Positions 7,593 to 16,454 of a DNA stretch of 64,000 bases are shown piece after piece; position 1 is the first letter of the stretch, and each line of letters opens with the position of its first letter. The notes beneath the pieces are model-generated. The model ran no database searches. It had not been told where the DNA came from and saw only the letters and a program-made list of their open reading frames with translations. Source of the DNA: Curtobacterium sp. UCD-KPL2560 (GTDB lineage Bacteria > Actinomycetota > Actinomycetes > Actinomycetales > Microbacteriaceae); the NCBI RefSeq assembly GCF_001705035.1, contig NZ_MCIG01000002.1, positions 3,110 to 67,109 of the forward strand, in the 5' to 3' direction. A program made the translations under genes and the position numbers.

Positions 7593-10565
7593 TCAAGCGC
7601 CGTAGAACTCCCGCTCGAACACCTGCCGCGCCCGTCGGGTGACGCCGAGGTAGTCGTCCTCGAGGCGCGACGCGGACCCCGGCGGGTACTCCAGCAGCCG
7701 CGCGATGCCCTCGAGCTGCACCCGGTCGACGGGCAGCACGTCCGTGGTCCTCCCCGACCAGAGCACGAGCGCACTGCGGGTGCGGGACGCGAAGCGCCAG
7801 GCGGCGCCGAGCTTCTCGGCGTCCTCGGCGGCGACGAACCCGGCCGCGGTCGCCGCGTCCAGTGCCTCGAGCGTCGACGTGGTCCGGAGGCCGTGCACCG
7901 CGGTCGCGTGCTGGAGCTGGAGCAGCTGCACGAACCACTCGACGTCGCTCAGCGACCCTCGTCCGAGCTTGAGGTGCCGTGCGGGGTCGGCGCCGCGCGG
8001 GAGTCGTTCGGACTCCACGCGTGCCTTGATCCGGCGGACCTCGCGGACCTCGCGCTCGTCGATGTGCTCGGGGTAGCGCGTGCGGTCGGCGAGGTGCTCG
8101 AAGTCGCGGAGCAGCTGCTGGTCGCCGACCGAGCCCCGGGCGCGCAGGAGCGCCTGGGCCTCCCACGTGAGGGACCAGCGGGCGTAGTACGCGCCGTACG
8201 AGTCGAGCGTGCGGACGACCGGGCCGTTCTTCCCCTCGGGGCGCAGGTCGATGTCGAGCTCGAACGGGTGGATCGCGTCCTCGGTGAGCCGGGACAGCTC
8301 GCGCACGATGCGCTGCGCGGCCCGGGACGCCTGCTCGGACGGCAGGTCCTCGGCCGCGCGGTACACGTACAGGACGTCGGCGTCCGACCCGAAGCCGAGC
8401 TCGCGTCCGCCGAACCGGCCCATCGCCACCACACCGAACTCCAGCCCCTCCGGGGCGTCCCGTCGGGCGAGGGCGAGGACGCCCGCGAGCGTCGCCTCGG
8501 TGACGTCGGTGAGCGCGGGGCCGAGCTGGTCGACGTCGAGGTGGCCGAGCACCGCCGCCATCCCGAGCCGCAGGGTCTCCCGACGCCGGGCCGACCGGAC
8601 GAGCGCGGCCGCACCCTCGACGTCGTCGCCGTGCCGGGCCGTCGTCGCGCTGTGCTCGGCGAGCAACGACTCCGCCGGACGCGGACGCAGCAGGGCCTCG
8701 GGCTCGTCGAGCCACGCCACGGCCTCGGGGAACCGTTCGAGCAGGCCGGCGAGGAAGGCCGACTCGGACAGCACCGTCGTCAGCGAGTGCGCGGCACCGG
8801 ACGAGTCGCGGAGCATGCGGAGGAACCAGCTCGACTCGCCGAGGGTGTCGCTCAGGCGACGGAAGGCCAGGAGCGCACGGTCCGGTGCCGGCCCCTCCGC
8901 CATCCACCGCAGGAGCACCGGGAGCAGGTTCCGCTGGATCGCCGCGCGCCGGCTCGTGCCCTGCGTGAGCGCACGGATGTGGCCGAGGGCACCGGACGGG
9001 TCCGCGAAGCCGATCGCGCCGAGGCGGTCGGCCGCCTGGTCGTTCGTCAGGACGATGTCGCCGTCGGTCGCCGCGACCGCGGAGAGCAGCGGACGGTAGA
9101 ACAGGCGCTCGTGGAGTCCGCGGACCTCGAGCTTCACGCCGCGCCACCGCTGTTCGAGCGCGGAGGCGGAGGTCGCGAGGCCGGTCGACCGGGCGAGCAC
9201 CCGGAGCTCGTCCTCGTCAGAGGGCATGAGGTGCGTGCGCTGCAGCCGTCGGAGCTGGATGCGGTGCTCGAGCAGCCGCAGCAGGGCGTAGTCCGGCCCG
9301 AAGCGCGCGGCCTCGGGGCGTCCGACGTACCCGGCGCTGGCGAGGGCGTCCATCGACTCGAGCGTCGAGCGCACCCGCACCGACTCGTCGTCCCGACCGT
9401 GCACGAGCTGCAGGAGCTGCACGGTGAACTCGACGTCACGCAGCCCACCCGGACCGAGCTTCAGCTGCCGGTCGACCTCGGCGTCCGGGATGTGCTCCGT
9501 GACCCGCTCGCGCATCCGCTGCACCGACTCGACGAAGCCCGGCCGCTGCGCCGAGCTCCAGACGAACGGGGCGACCGCCGCCGCGTACCGCGCCCCGAGG
9601 TCGGCGGACCCCGCGATCGGACGGGCCTTGAGGAGCGCCTGGAACTCCCACCCCTTCGCCCAGCGCTCGTAGTACGCGACGTGGGAATCGAGGGTCCGGA
9701 CGAGCGCCCCGTCCTTGCCCTCCGGTCGGAGGTTCGCGTCGACCTCCCACAGCGCGGGTTCGGCGGCGAGGTCGGTGATCGCGTGGGTCGCCGCGATCGC
9801 CAGGCGCGTCGCGATGAGCACGGCCCGGTCGGTCCCGACCCCGGTGTCGGCGTCGTCGTCGCGGGTCGGCTCGGTCACGAAGATGACGTCGACGTCGCTG
9901 ACGTAGTTGAGCTCGCGCGCGCCGGCCTTGCCCATGCCGATGACCGCGAGCGGGGTGGCCGCGACGTCGGCGGCCGGGAACGGGACCTCGCGCCGGGCGA
10001 CGTCGACCGCCGCCTCGAGCGCGGCGCCCGCGAGGTCGGCGAGTCCGGCCGCCACCGACGGGAACACCTCGGTCGGGGCGGGGTGGAGCACGTCGTACAG
10101 GGCGATCTGCGCGAGGTGCCGGCGGTACCGGACCCGCAGGCGCAGGCGGGCGTCCTCACCCGTCGCTCCGTCGACGGCTTCGAGGAGCGACGCCGTGTAG
10201 GCGTCCTGGTCCCAGGGCGCGGTCACCGGGTCGAGCAGCAGCGCGATCTCGGCCGGGCGCCGGTGCAGGAACTCCCCCAGCCCGACCGACGCCCCGAGCA
10301 GGCGTACGAGCCGCTCGGTCGCCTGCCGGTCCGCCAGGACCGGCCGGAGCTCGTCCGGGGCGCGCTCGAGCAGGCGCTCCACGAGGCGGAGCGCACCGTC
10401 GGGATCGGCCGTGGCCTCCCACAGGGCCGGGGCGTCGCTGACCGGCACCCGCAGGTCCGGGCCGAACTGCGCCTCCAGGCCGGCGATCCGTTCCAGGCTC
10501 TCCGACAGCTCCGCGAAGCCCAACCGGGCCATCTCGGAACGGGACGTCCTCGTCCGACCGGTCAC
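7593..10565 (-). CDS. glnE: Bifunctional glutamine synthetase adenylyltransferase/deadenylase
   Basis: GlnE attaches or removes AMP on glutamine synthetase to tune nitrogen assimilation. The 990-residue protein has the two nucleotidyltransferase halves expected: an N-terminal deadenylase domain with GMGKAGARELNYVSDVD and a C-terminal adenylyltransferase domain with AMGRFGGRELGFGSDAD, each followed by a helical GlnD-like domain (LRDVEFTVQ and LSDVEWFVQ). I chose the GTG at 10565, with GGAG eight bases upstream and 20 bp after the glnA2 stop, so the two form an operon. Its target is probably the Tyr402 GlnA encoded at 702. The glnA2-glnE linkage is typical of Actinobacteria. Confidence 0.95.
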   Translation of the reverse strand: MTGRTRTSRSEMARLGFAELSESLERIAGLEAQFGPDLRVPVSDAPALWEATADPDGALRLVERLLERAPDELRPVLADRQATERLVRLLGASVGLGEFLHRRPAEIALLLDPVTAPWDQDAYTASLLEAVDGATGEDARLRLRVRYRRHLAQIALYDVLHPAPTEVFPSVAAGLADLAGAALEAAVDVARREVPFPAADVAATPLAVIGMGKAGARELNYVSDVDVIFVTEPTRDDDADTGVGTDRAVLIATRLAIAATHAITDLAAEPALWEVDANLRPEGKDGALVRTLDSHVAYYERWAKGWEFQALLKARPIAGSADLGARYAAAVAPFVWSSAQRPGFVESVQRMRERVTEHIPDAEVDRQLKLGPGGLRDVEFTVQLLQLVHGRDDESVRVRSTLESMDALASAGYVGRPEAARFGPDYALLRLLEHRIQLRRLQRTHLMPSDEDELRVLARSTGLATSASALEQRWRGVKLEVRGLHERLFYRPLLSAVAATDGDIVLTNDQAADRLGAIGFADPSGALGHIRALTQGTSRRAAIQRNLLPVLLRWMAEGPAPDRALLAFRRLSDTLGESSWFLRMLRDSSGAAHSLTTVLSESAFLAGLLERFPEAVAWLDEPEALLRPRPAESLLAEHSATTARHGDDVEGAAALVRSARRRETLRLGMAAVLGHLDVDQLGPALTDVTEATLAGVLALARRDAPEGLEFGVVAMGRFGGRELGFGSDADVLYVYRAAEDLPSEQASRAAQRIVRELSRLTEDAIHPFELDIDLRPEGKNGPVVRTLDSYGAYYARWSLTWEAQALLRARGSVGDQQLLRDFEHLADRTRYPEHIDEREVREVRRIKARVESERLPRGADPARHLKLGRGSLSDVEWFVQLLQLQHATAVHGLRTTSTLEALDAATAAGFVAAEDAEKLGAAWRFASRTRSALVLWSGRTTDVLPVDRVQLEGIARLLEYPPGSASRLEDDYLGVTRRARQVFEREFYGA

Positions 10566-10585
10566 GTGGTGCTCCGGGCGGGCTG

Positions 10586-11923
10586 CTAGAGCGCGCCGAG
10601 GTTCGTGTCGAGCTCGAACGGCGTGACCTGGTCGCGGTAGGCCTTCCACTCCTGCCGCTTGTTGAGCAGCACGTAGTTGAAGACCTGCTCGCCGAGGGTC
10701 TCGGCGACGAGCTCGGAGTCCTCCATGAGGCCGAGCGCGTGGTCGAGGCTCGCCGGGAGCTGCTTGTAGCCCAGTGCACGGCGCTCGGCGTCGGACAGGC
10801 TCCAGACGTTGTCCTCGGCCTCGGGCGGGAGCTCGTAGCCCTCGTCGATGCCCTTCAGACCGGCCGCGAGGAGCAACGAGTACGCCAGGTACGGGTTCGC
10901 CGCGGAGTCGATTCCACGGTACTCGACCCGGGCGGACTGGCCCTTGTTCGGCTTGTACAGCGGGACCCGGAGCAGCGCCGAGCGGTTGTTGTGCCCCCAG
11001 GTGACGAACGAGGGTGCCTCGTCGCCGCCCCAGAGCCGCTTGTAGGAGTTGACGAACTGGTTCGTCACGGCGGTGATCTCGGGTGCGTGGCGGAGCACGC
11101 CCGCGATGAAGTGCCGCGCGGTCTGCGAGAGCTGGTACTCGCCGCCGGCCTCGTAGAACGCGTTCTGGTCGCCCTCGAAGAGCGACACGTGCGTGTGCAT
11201 GCCCGAGCCCGGCTGCCCGGAGATCGGCTTCGGCATGAACGTCGCGTAGACGCCCTGCTCGATCGCGACCTCCTTGACCACCGTGCGGAAGGTCATGATG
11301 TTGTCCGCCATCGTCAGCGCGTCGGCGTAGCGGAGGTCGATCTCGTTCTGCCCGGGACCGGCCTCGTGGTGGCTGAACTCGACCGAGATGCCGAGGTCCT
11401 CGAGCATCCGGACCGAGCGGCGTCGGAAGTCGTGGGCGCTGCCGCCCGGGACGTTGTCGAAGTAGCCGGCCTGGTCGACGGGCTGCGGGCCGCCGTCCTT
11501 CCAGTCGCGGCTCTTCAGCAGGTAGAACTCGATCTCGGGGTGCGTGTAGAACGTGAAGCCCCGGTCGCTCGCCTTGGCGAGGGTGCGCTTGAGCACGTTG
11601 CGCGGGTCGGCCACGGCGGGCTGGCCGTCGGGCGTCGTGATGTCGCAGAACATCCGCGCGGTGGGGTCGACCTCACCGCGCCACGGCAGGATCTGGAAGG
11701 TCGAGGGGTCCGGGTGCGCGAGCACGTCGGCCTCGTAGCTGCGGGTCAGGCCCTCGATGGCGGAGCCGTCGAAGCCGATGCCCTCGGCGAAGGCACCCTC
11801 GACCTCGGCCGGCGCGATCGCCACCGACTTCAGGGTGCCGATGACGTCCGTGAACCAGAGGCGGATGAACTTGATGCCCCGCTCCTCGATGGTGCGGAGC
11901 ACGAAGTCCGTCTGCTTGTCCAT
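10586..11923 (-). CDS. glnA2: Glutamine synthetase-like GlnA2, not adenylylatable
   Basis: The 445-residue protein has the full glutamine synthetase fold: GFDGSAIEG, the HHEAGPGQNEIDLRY active-site segment, MPKPISGQPGSGMHTH and NRSALLRVP. Where GlnA has NLYDLPPEE-like sequence this protein has EDNVWSLSDAE, so the adenylylation tyrosine is missing and GlnE cannot control it in the same way. It lies immediately before glnE. In Mycobacterium and Streptomyces the equivalent gene is a minor synthetase, so its precise role (glutamine or a related gamma-glutamyl product) is less sure. ATG at 11923 follows GAAAGGG. Confidence 0.9.
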   Translation of the reverse strand: MDKQTDFVLRTIEERGIKFIRLWFTDVIGTLKSVAIAPAEVEGAFAEGIGFDGSAIEGLTRSYEADVLAHPDPSTFQILPWRGEVDPTARMFCDITTPDGQPAVADPRNVLKRTLAKASDRGFTFYTHPEIEFYLLKSRDWKDGGPQPVDQAGYFDNVPGGSAHDFRRRSVRMLEDLGISVEFSHHEAGPGQNEIDLRYADALTMADNIMTFRTVVKEVAIEQGVYATFMPKPISGQPGSGMHTHVSLFEGDQNAFYEAGGEYQLSQTARHFIAGVLRHAPEITAVTNQFVNSYKRLWGGDEAPSFVTWGHNNRSALLRVPLYKPNKGQSARVEYRGIDSAANPYLAYSLLLAAGLKGIDEGYELPPEAEDNVWSLSDAERRALGYKQLPASLDHALGLMEDSELVAETLGEQVFNYVLLNKRQEWKAYRDQVTPFELDTNLGAL

Positions 11924-11959
11924 TCGAGGCCCTTTCCGTGGTGCTGCAGGACCCCCAGC

Positions 11960-12139
11960 CTATTGGTCTTCGTCGTCCCAACGCTCGTTGTTGGCCTTGA
12001 TGCGGTCCAGGGCGTGTTGCGCTTCCTCGCGCGTCTCGAACGGGCCGATGCGGTCGCGCTGCGGGGACTGCGGGCCCTGCTCGACCGTCTTGGTCTTGTC
12101 GTTGAACCACCACTGGGACTCGATGCGTTCGTCGCTCAT
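11960..12139 (-). CDS. Small SPOR-domain-like protein
   Basis: The 59-residue product begins MSDERIESQWWFNDKTKTVE and ends in a very acidic tail. The GPFETREEAQHALDRIK segment resembles half of a SPOR domain; homologous small proteins are found beside glnA2 or map in Microbacteriaceae by my recollection. No membrane segment or signal is present. TACGGT lies 6 nt before the ATG, so it is probably leaderless. Function is unknown. Confidence 0.75.
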   Translation of the reverse strand: MSDERIESQWWFNDKTKTVEQGPQSPQRDRIGPFETREEAQHALDRIKANNERWDDEDQ

Positions 12140-12609
12140 GCCGCCACCGTACCCACGCGGACGCGGGCGCGGCCGGGCGCGGTCGGGCTCGGCGGGCGGG
12201 TCGTTGTCGCCGAACTGTCGCTTTCGTGAAAGCGACAGATCTGCGCGGAACATCGACGGCGATCTGTCGCTCTCGCGTGGTGGAGGGGTCGACGGAGACG
12301 TGATCTGTCGCTTTCGCGACACGGGCGTGGGTGCGTGGGAGGGTCGGGCGGAGCGGGTGGGTCTGCGTCGCAGATCTGTCGCTTCCGTGAAAGCGACAGA
12401 TCTGCGCGGAACATCGGCCGCGATCTGTCGCTCTCGCGTGGTGGACGGGGCGACGGAGACGTGATCTGTCGCTCTCGCAACAGGGCCCGGGGCCGTGGCG
12501 GCGGGGCGCCGGCGTGCGGTCCCTGTCGTCCGCGCTCCGCGCAAGGGCGACCGACCGCGCAACGCGGCCGCGCGACGGCGCAGCGCGACGCCCGGTTAGA
12601 GTGGTCCGC
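12140..12609. other. 470-bp intergenic region dominated by a duplicated repeat block
   Basis: Between the divergent SPOR-protein gene and map no reading frame looks coding. The interval 12212-12481 is taken up by two 106-bp near-identical units, annotated separately. The remainder is G+C-rich, ending with the leaderless promoter of map (TAGAGT, seven bases before the ATG). Confidence 0.7.
12212..12481. repeat. Two 106-bp direct repeats carrying eight GATCTGTCGCTYTCGC motifs
   Basis: Copies at 12215-12320 and 12376-12481 are offset by exactly 161 bp and differ at 7 of 106 positions. The 16-mer GATCTGTCGCTYTCGC recurs on the plus strand at 12261, 12302, 12422 and 12463 exactly, at 12212 and 12373 with one or two changes, and on the minus strand at 12226-12241 and 12387-12402. 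Each unit opens with a palindrome made of two facing motifs, with 11-bp arms CTGTCGCTTTC around GT in copy 1. The role is unknown. Confidence 0.85.
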
Positions 12610-13473
12610 ATGCCCCGGGACGCACACGGACACCTGACCGCCGGCCGGATCTCCCCGCAGCGACCCGTCCCCCGGGACATCGAGCGCCCCGAGTACGTCG
12701 GGAAGGCCGAGCCGCACGAGCACGGCCTCGGCGACACCTACACGCCCGACGAGGTCGAGCGGATCCGCGCGGCGGGGCGCATCGCCTCGCAGGCCATCGA
12801 CGCCGTCGGTGCCGCGATCCGGCCCGGGGTCACGACCGACGAGCTCGACCGGATCGGGCACGAGTACGTCGTGTCGCACGGCGCCTACCCCTCGACGCTC
12901 GGCTACCGCGGCTACCCGAAGTCGCTCTGCTCCAGCCTGAACGAGGTGATCTGCCACGGCATCCCGGACGACACCGTGCTGCAGGAAGGCGACCTCGTCA
13001 ACATCGACGTGACCGCGTACAAGGACGGCATGCACGGCGACACGAACCGCACGTTCGTCGTCGGCGAGGCCGCCCCCGAGGTCACCGACCTGGTCACCCG
13101 CACGGAAGAGGCACTGCGTCGCGGGATCAAGGCCGTCGCGCCCGGACGCCAGGTCAACGTCATCGGACGGGCCATCGAGGCCTACGCGAAGCGCTTCGGC
13201 TACGGGGTCGTCCGCGACTACACCGGCCACGGCGTCGGGCGCGCGTTCCACTCCGGGCTGATCATCCCGCACTACGACGCACCCCAGTACGACACCGTCA
13301 TCGAGCCCGGCATGGTGTTCACGATCGAGCCGATGCTCACCCTCGGCGGCATCGAGGCCGACATCTGGTCCGACGACTGGACCGTCTCGACGCGCGACAA
13401 GTCCTGGACCGCACAGTTCGAACACACCCTCGTCGTCACCGAGCGCGGCGCGGAACTCCTCACCGTCTCCTGA
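12610..13473 (+). CDS. map: Type I methionine aminopeptidase
   Basis: The enzyme removes the N-terminal methionine from nascent proteins. The 287-residue protein has a roughly 40-residue N-terminal extension, a hallmark of actinobacterial MetAP1c, then the pita-bread fold. The five metal ligands are visible as Asp133 ([10 protein letters not shown]), Asp144 (HGDTNRTF), His207 (GHGVG), Glu240 (TIEPML) and Glu271 (QFEHTL). The ATG at 12610 follows TAGAGT by seven bases, suggesting a leaderless transcript. ppgK begins 16 bases after the stop and is probably co-transcribed. Confidence 0.95.
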   Translation: MPRDAHGHLTAGRISPQRPVPRDIERPEYVGKAEPHEHGLGDTYTPDEVERIRAAGRIASQAIDAVGAAIRPGVTTDELDRIGHEYVVSHGAYPSTLGYRGYPKSLCSSLNEVICHGIPDDTVLQEGDLVNIDVTAYKDGMHGDTNRTFVVGEAAPEVTDLVTRTEEALRRGIKAVAPGRQVNVIGRAIEAYAKRFGYGVVRDYTGHGVGRAFHSGLIIPHYDAPQYDTVIEPGMVFTIEPMLTLGGIEADIWSDDWTVSTRDKSWTAQFEHTLVVTERGAELLTVS

Positions 13474-13489
13474 AAGGGCCCCAGTTCCC

Positions 13490-14248
13490 ATGACCTCACT
13501 CGCAGTCGGCGTCGACATCGGCGGTACGGGCATCAAGGGCGCGATCGTCGACGTGACCACCGGCGAGCTCCAGACCGACCGGATCAAGAAGGCCACCCCC
13601 GAGGGCGGGAAGCCGCACGACATCGTCGCCGTGGCGAAGTCGATCCTCGACGAGCTCGCCCCCGGCGCGGACGTGCCGGTCGGGGTCTGCTTCCCCGCGA
13701 TCGTCCGTGACGGCAAGACCATGTCAGCCGCGAACGTGTCGAAGAAGTGGATCGGCTTCGAGGCCGAGGCGCTGTTCGAGAAGGAACTCGGGCGCTCCAT
13801 CCACTTCGTCAACGACGCCGACGCCGCCGGGTTCGCCGAGCAGCAGTTCGGCGCCGCGAAGGGCAAGGATGGCCTCGTCGTCGTGACGACCCTCGGCACC
13901 GGGATCGGCACCGCGCTCATCAACGACGGTGTCCTCATCGTCAACTCGGAGCTCGGACACCTGGAGATCGACGGCCACGACGCCGAGTCGCGGGCCTCGT
14001 TCGCGGCGAAGGAGCGGGACGAGCTCAGCTGGAAGCACTGGGCGAAGCGCCTGCAGACGTACTACTCGACGCTCGAGGCGCTCCTCTCCCCCGAGCTCTT
14101 CGTCGTCGGCGGCGGCGTGTCGAAGCACCACGAGGAGTTCCTGCCGCTGCTCGACCTGCAGGCCGGGATCATCCCCGCGACGCTCCGCAACAACGCCGGC
14201 ATCATCGGTGCGGCGACGCTGGCCGCACGGTCGCACGCGCCCCGGTAG
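13490..14248 (+). CDS. ppgK: Polyphosphate glucokinase
   Basis: A ROK-family sugar kinase that phosphorylates glucose with polyphosphate (and often ATP). The 252 residues carry the N-terminal phosphate loop GVDIGGTGIKGAIVD, the catalytic region NDADAAGFAEQQFG, the TTLGTGIGTALI loop, ELGHLEIDG and a C-terminal GGGVSKHHEEFLP motif characteristic of PpgK. The ATG follows GAAAGGG at 13473-13480. It lies directly after map, and rnpB begins 11 bp after its stop. Confidence 0.93.
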   Translation: MTSLAVGVDIGGTGIKGAIVDVTTGELQTDRIKKATPEGGKPHDIVAVAKSILDELAPGADVPVGVCFPAIVRDGKTMSAANVSKKWIGFEAEALFEKELGRSIHFVNDADAAGFAEQQFGAAKGKDGLVVVTTLGTGIGTALINDGVLIVNSELGHLEIDGHDAESRASFAAKERDELSWKHWAKRLQTYYSTLEALLSPELFVVGGGVSKHHEEFLPLLDLQAGIIPATLRNNAGIIGAATLAARSHAPR

Positions 14249-14258
14249 ACTCAGCGGT

Positions 14259-14625
14259 GCGAACGGGTCGGTGAGACGGTCGCGTCACTCCCCCGGGAGT
14301 GCCGAGGAACGTCCGGGCTCCACAGAGCAGGGCGGTGGGTAACACCCACCCGGAGCAATCCGCGAGACAGTGCCACAGAGAACAGACCGCCGGCGGCGAC
14401 GTCGGTAAGGGTGAAACGGTGGTGTAAGAGACCACCAGGGGTCCGGGTGACCGGATCCGCTCGGTAAACCTCGCCCGGAGCAAGGTCAGACAGAGGACGT
14501 CGAGGCTGCTCGCCGAGTCCTCGGGTAGACCGCTGGAGGCCGACGGCAACGTCGGTCCGAGAGAGATGGCCGTCACCGCCGCGTCAGCGGCGGGACAGAA
14601 CCCGGCGTACGGCCGGCCCGTTCGC
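14259..14625 (+). ncRNA. rnpB: RNase P RNA, bacterial class A
   Basis: The conserved P4/J region GAGGAACGUCCGGGCUCC (about 14305-14322) followed by ACAGAGCAGGGCGGUGGGUAAC and the 3' CAGAACCCGGCGUACGG element (about 14597-14613) identify the catalytic RNA of tRNA 5' maturation. The ends are set by the P1 helix, GCGAACGGG at 14259-14267 with CCCGTTCGC at 14617-14625. A long palindromic terminator begins 13 bp downstream. The mature ends may differ by a few bases. Confidence 0.95.
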
Positions 14626-14637
14626 GCACCGACCACG

Positions 14638-14687
14638 AGACGGACGGGAGGCGCGGTGCCAGCTGGCACCGCGCCTCCCGTCCGTCT
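14638..14687. terminator. Bidirectional terminator, 24-bp dispersed palindrome
   Basis: A perfect 24-bp inverted repeat (14638-14661 with 14664-14687) with core GGACGGGAGGCGCGG lies between rnpB and the convergent zinc-ribbon-like gene. It belongs to the recurring palindrome family of this window. Confidence 0.8.
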
Positions 14688-14701
14688 GCTGGTCGCGTCC
14701 G

Positions 14702-15436
14702 CTACAGGCCCGACTCGGCCGTCCGCACCAGGATCGCGTCGCTGTCCGGGCAGAGCACCACGTCGTCCGGTGCGGCGCGACGGATGGTCTGCAGGTCCGA
14801 GTTGGTGAGCGTCACCCCGGACGCCGTGGAGACGCCGCCCTGCAGGAGCGACGCGCCGAAGCCGTACCGCGCCCGCTGCCGGTCGTACAGCGCCAGGAGG
14901 TCGGCGGGCACCTTCGCGGCGACCGCTGCCCGGCTCTGCACCGCGGCGTCGCGGTCGGCCTCGACGCGGGCGATCTCGGCGTCGCGTTCGGCGACGAGCG
15001 AGGACCGGGAGGCCTCGACGTCGGCGAGCTGCGCCTCGATGTCCCCGACCCGGGCACGGTGCACGTCGAGCTGCTCCATGACCTCGAGCTCGGCCGTCTC
15101 GAGGTCGCCGATGCGCCGCTGGAGCGACTCCATCTCGCTCTGCAGCCCGGCGGCGTCCTTCGCGTTCGAGACGTTCTGCAGCATCGTCGTGTCGCGGGTG
15201 ATGCGTGCCTGAGCGGTCGCGGTGTCGGACTCCAGGCGTGCGAGGTCCCGCTCGGCGTCCTCGGCACGGCCGGTGGCGGCGACGAGCTCGGCGCGGAGCT
15301 TCGCGGCGGTGCTGCCGAGCTCGGTGAGCTTGTCGCCCTTCTGCAGCGACGTGATGCGGTGCGTGAGGCGGGTCACGTCGTTGTCGAGTCGCTGGAGGTC
15401 GAGGAGGACGACCTGGTCCTCGGGTGCTGCCTTCAC
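14702..15436 (-). CDS. Coiled-coil protein of the C4 zinc-ribbon family, cysteines degenerate
   Basis: The 244-residue protein is mostly a long helical hairpin or coiled coil (about 8-180). It ends in a segment aligned in style with the C4 zinc ribbon of the CT398/DUF164 family (RYGFGASLLQGG ... PDDVVLCPDSDAILVR). Relatives have two CxxC pairs; here only one cysteine remains, so metal binding is probably lost. It starts with GTG overlapping the NIF3 stop (GTGA), a widely conserved pairing. Family members have been proposed to act in nucleic-acid-related or secretion processes, but the role is not established. Confidence 0.8.
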   Translation of the reverse strand: MKAAPEDQVVLLDLQRLDNDVTRLTHRITSLQKGDKLTELGSTAAKLRAELVAATGRAEDAERDLARLESDTATAQARITRDTTMLQNVSNAKDAAGLQSEMESLQRRIGDLETAELEVMEQLDVHRARVGDIEAQLADVEASRSSLVAERDAEIARVEADRDAAVQSRAAVAAKVPADLLALYDRQRARYGFGASLLQGGVSTASGVTLTNSDLQTIRRAAPDDVVLCPDSDAILVRTAESGL

Positions 15437-16392
15437 GGTCGGTCTCCTTCGGGGACGGTGGTGGTGTCGGGGTGGGACGCGGCGGTGGCGGGCTGGTCGG
15501 CCCGCGTGGCGGGCTGGTCGGCCCGTTCGGCCGACTCGGCGGGCTGGTCGGGCTGCGCGGCGGGCCCGCCGGGCTCGGTCGCCGGCAGGACGGCGAAGTC
15601 CCAGGGGTCGGTGCGGAGGTCGCTCACGGTGACGCGGACGCCGGCTGCCCGGCGGAGCTGCTCGGCCGCGACGTCGAGCCAGAGCCACTCGGTGGCCCAG
15701 TGCGACGTGTCGACGAGTGCGGGGCCGTCGCCGAGCATCGCCTGCTCCCGGAACTCCGACGCGGGGTGGTGGCGCAGGTCGCTCGTGACGTAGACGTCGG
15801 CGGCCCGCACCGCGGGGTTGCCGAGGAGCGAGTCGCCCGCACCCGCGCAGAGCGCCACGGTGCGGACCGGCCGGTCGAAGTCGCCGGACACGCGGACGCC
15901 GGTCGCGGTGGGCGGGAGCAGGTCGACGAGGGACCGCGCGAGGGCCCCGAGCGTCGTGGCCGTCGGCAGGGTCCCGACGCGGCCGATGCCGGTCTCGGGG
16001 TCCGAGCCGGACTCCAGCGGGCGCTGGTCGGTCAGCCCGAGCCGGTCGGCGAGCACGGCCGAGGTGCCGGTCGTGACGACGTCGGCGTTCGTGTGCGCGG
16101 CGAGGAGCCCGGCACCGCCGCGGACGAGGGTCGCGAGGACCGCACCCTTGTAGGTGGACTCGTCGATCGTGGTGACCCCGCGGAGCAGCAGCGGGTGGTG
16201 CGTCAGGAGGAGGTCCGCACCGAGCTCGACGGCCTCGCTCGCGGTGGCCGGGACGGCGTCGACGGCGAGGTGCACGTGCTCGACCTGCTGGTCGGGGTGT
16301 CCGGCGACGAGCCCGACGGCGTCCCAGGACTCGGCCCCGGCGGCGGGCCACAGGTCCTCGATGACGGCCTGGAGTTCGCGGAGCGTCGGCAT
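15433..16392 (-). CDS. NIF3-like dinuclear metal-centre protein
   Basis: A 319-residue Nif3/YqfO-family protein. LLLTHHPLLLRG holds the histidine pair of the metal site and LLAAHTNAD a further His/Asp; the C-terminal SDLRHHPA and DTSHWATE segments complete it. The family is often annotated as GTP cyclohydrolase 1 type 2 homologue, but its activity is uncertain. The last 45 residues or so are an unusual Ala/Asp/Gln/Pro repeat (ADQPAT-like units) not part of the fold. It is translationally coupled to the downstream zinc-ribbon-like gene. Confidence 0.88.
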   Translation of the reverse strand: MPTLRELQAVIEDLWPAAGAESWDAVGLVAGHPDQQVEHVHLAVDAVPATASEAVELGADLLLTHHPLLLRGVTTIDESTYKGAVLATLVRGGAGLLAAHTNADVVTTGTSAVLADRLGLTDQRPLESGSDPETGIGRVGTLPTATTLGALARSLVDLLPPTATGVRVSGDFDRPVRTVALCAGAGDSLLGNPAVRAADVYVTSDLRHHPASEFREQAMLGDGPALVDTSHWATEWLWLDVAAEQLRRAAGVRVTVSDLRTDPWDFAVLPATEPGGPAAQPDQPAESAERADQPATRADQPATAASHPDTTTVPEGDRP

Positions 16393-16454
16393 CCCGTCAG
16401 TCTACCGAGCCGTCCGGTCCCGCCGGGCCGCGGGTCGGACCCGGCCTGGGCGGT

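Noticed and set aside
12212-12481. A CRISPR-like or IS-end structure
   Set aside because: There are no unique spacers, no transposase and no target duplication; it is a duplicated motif block.
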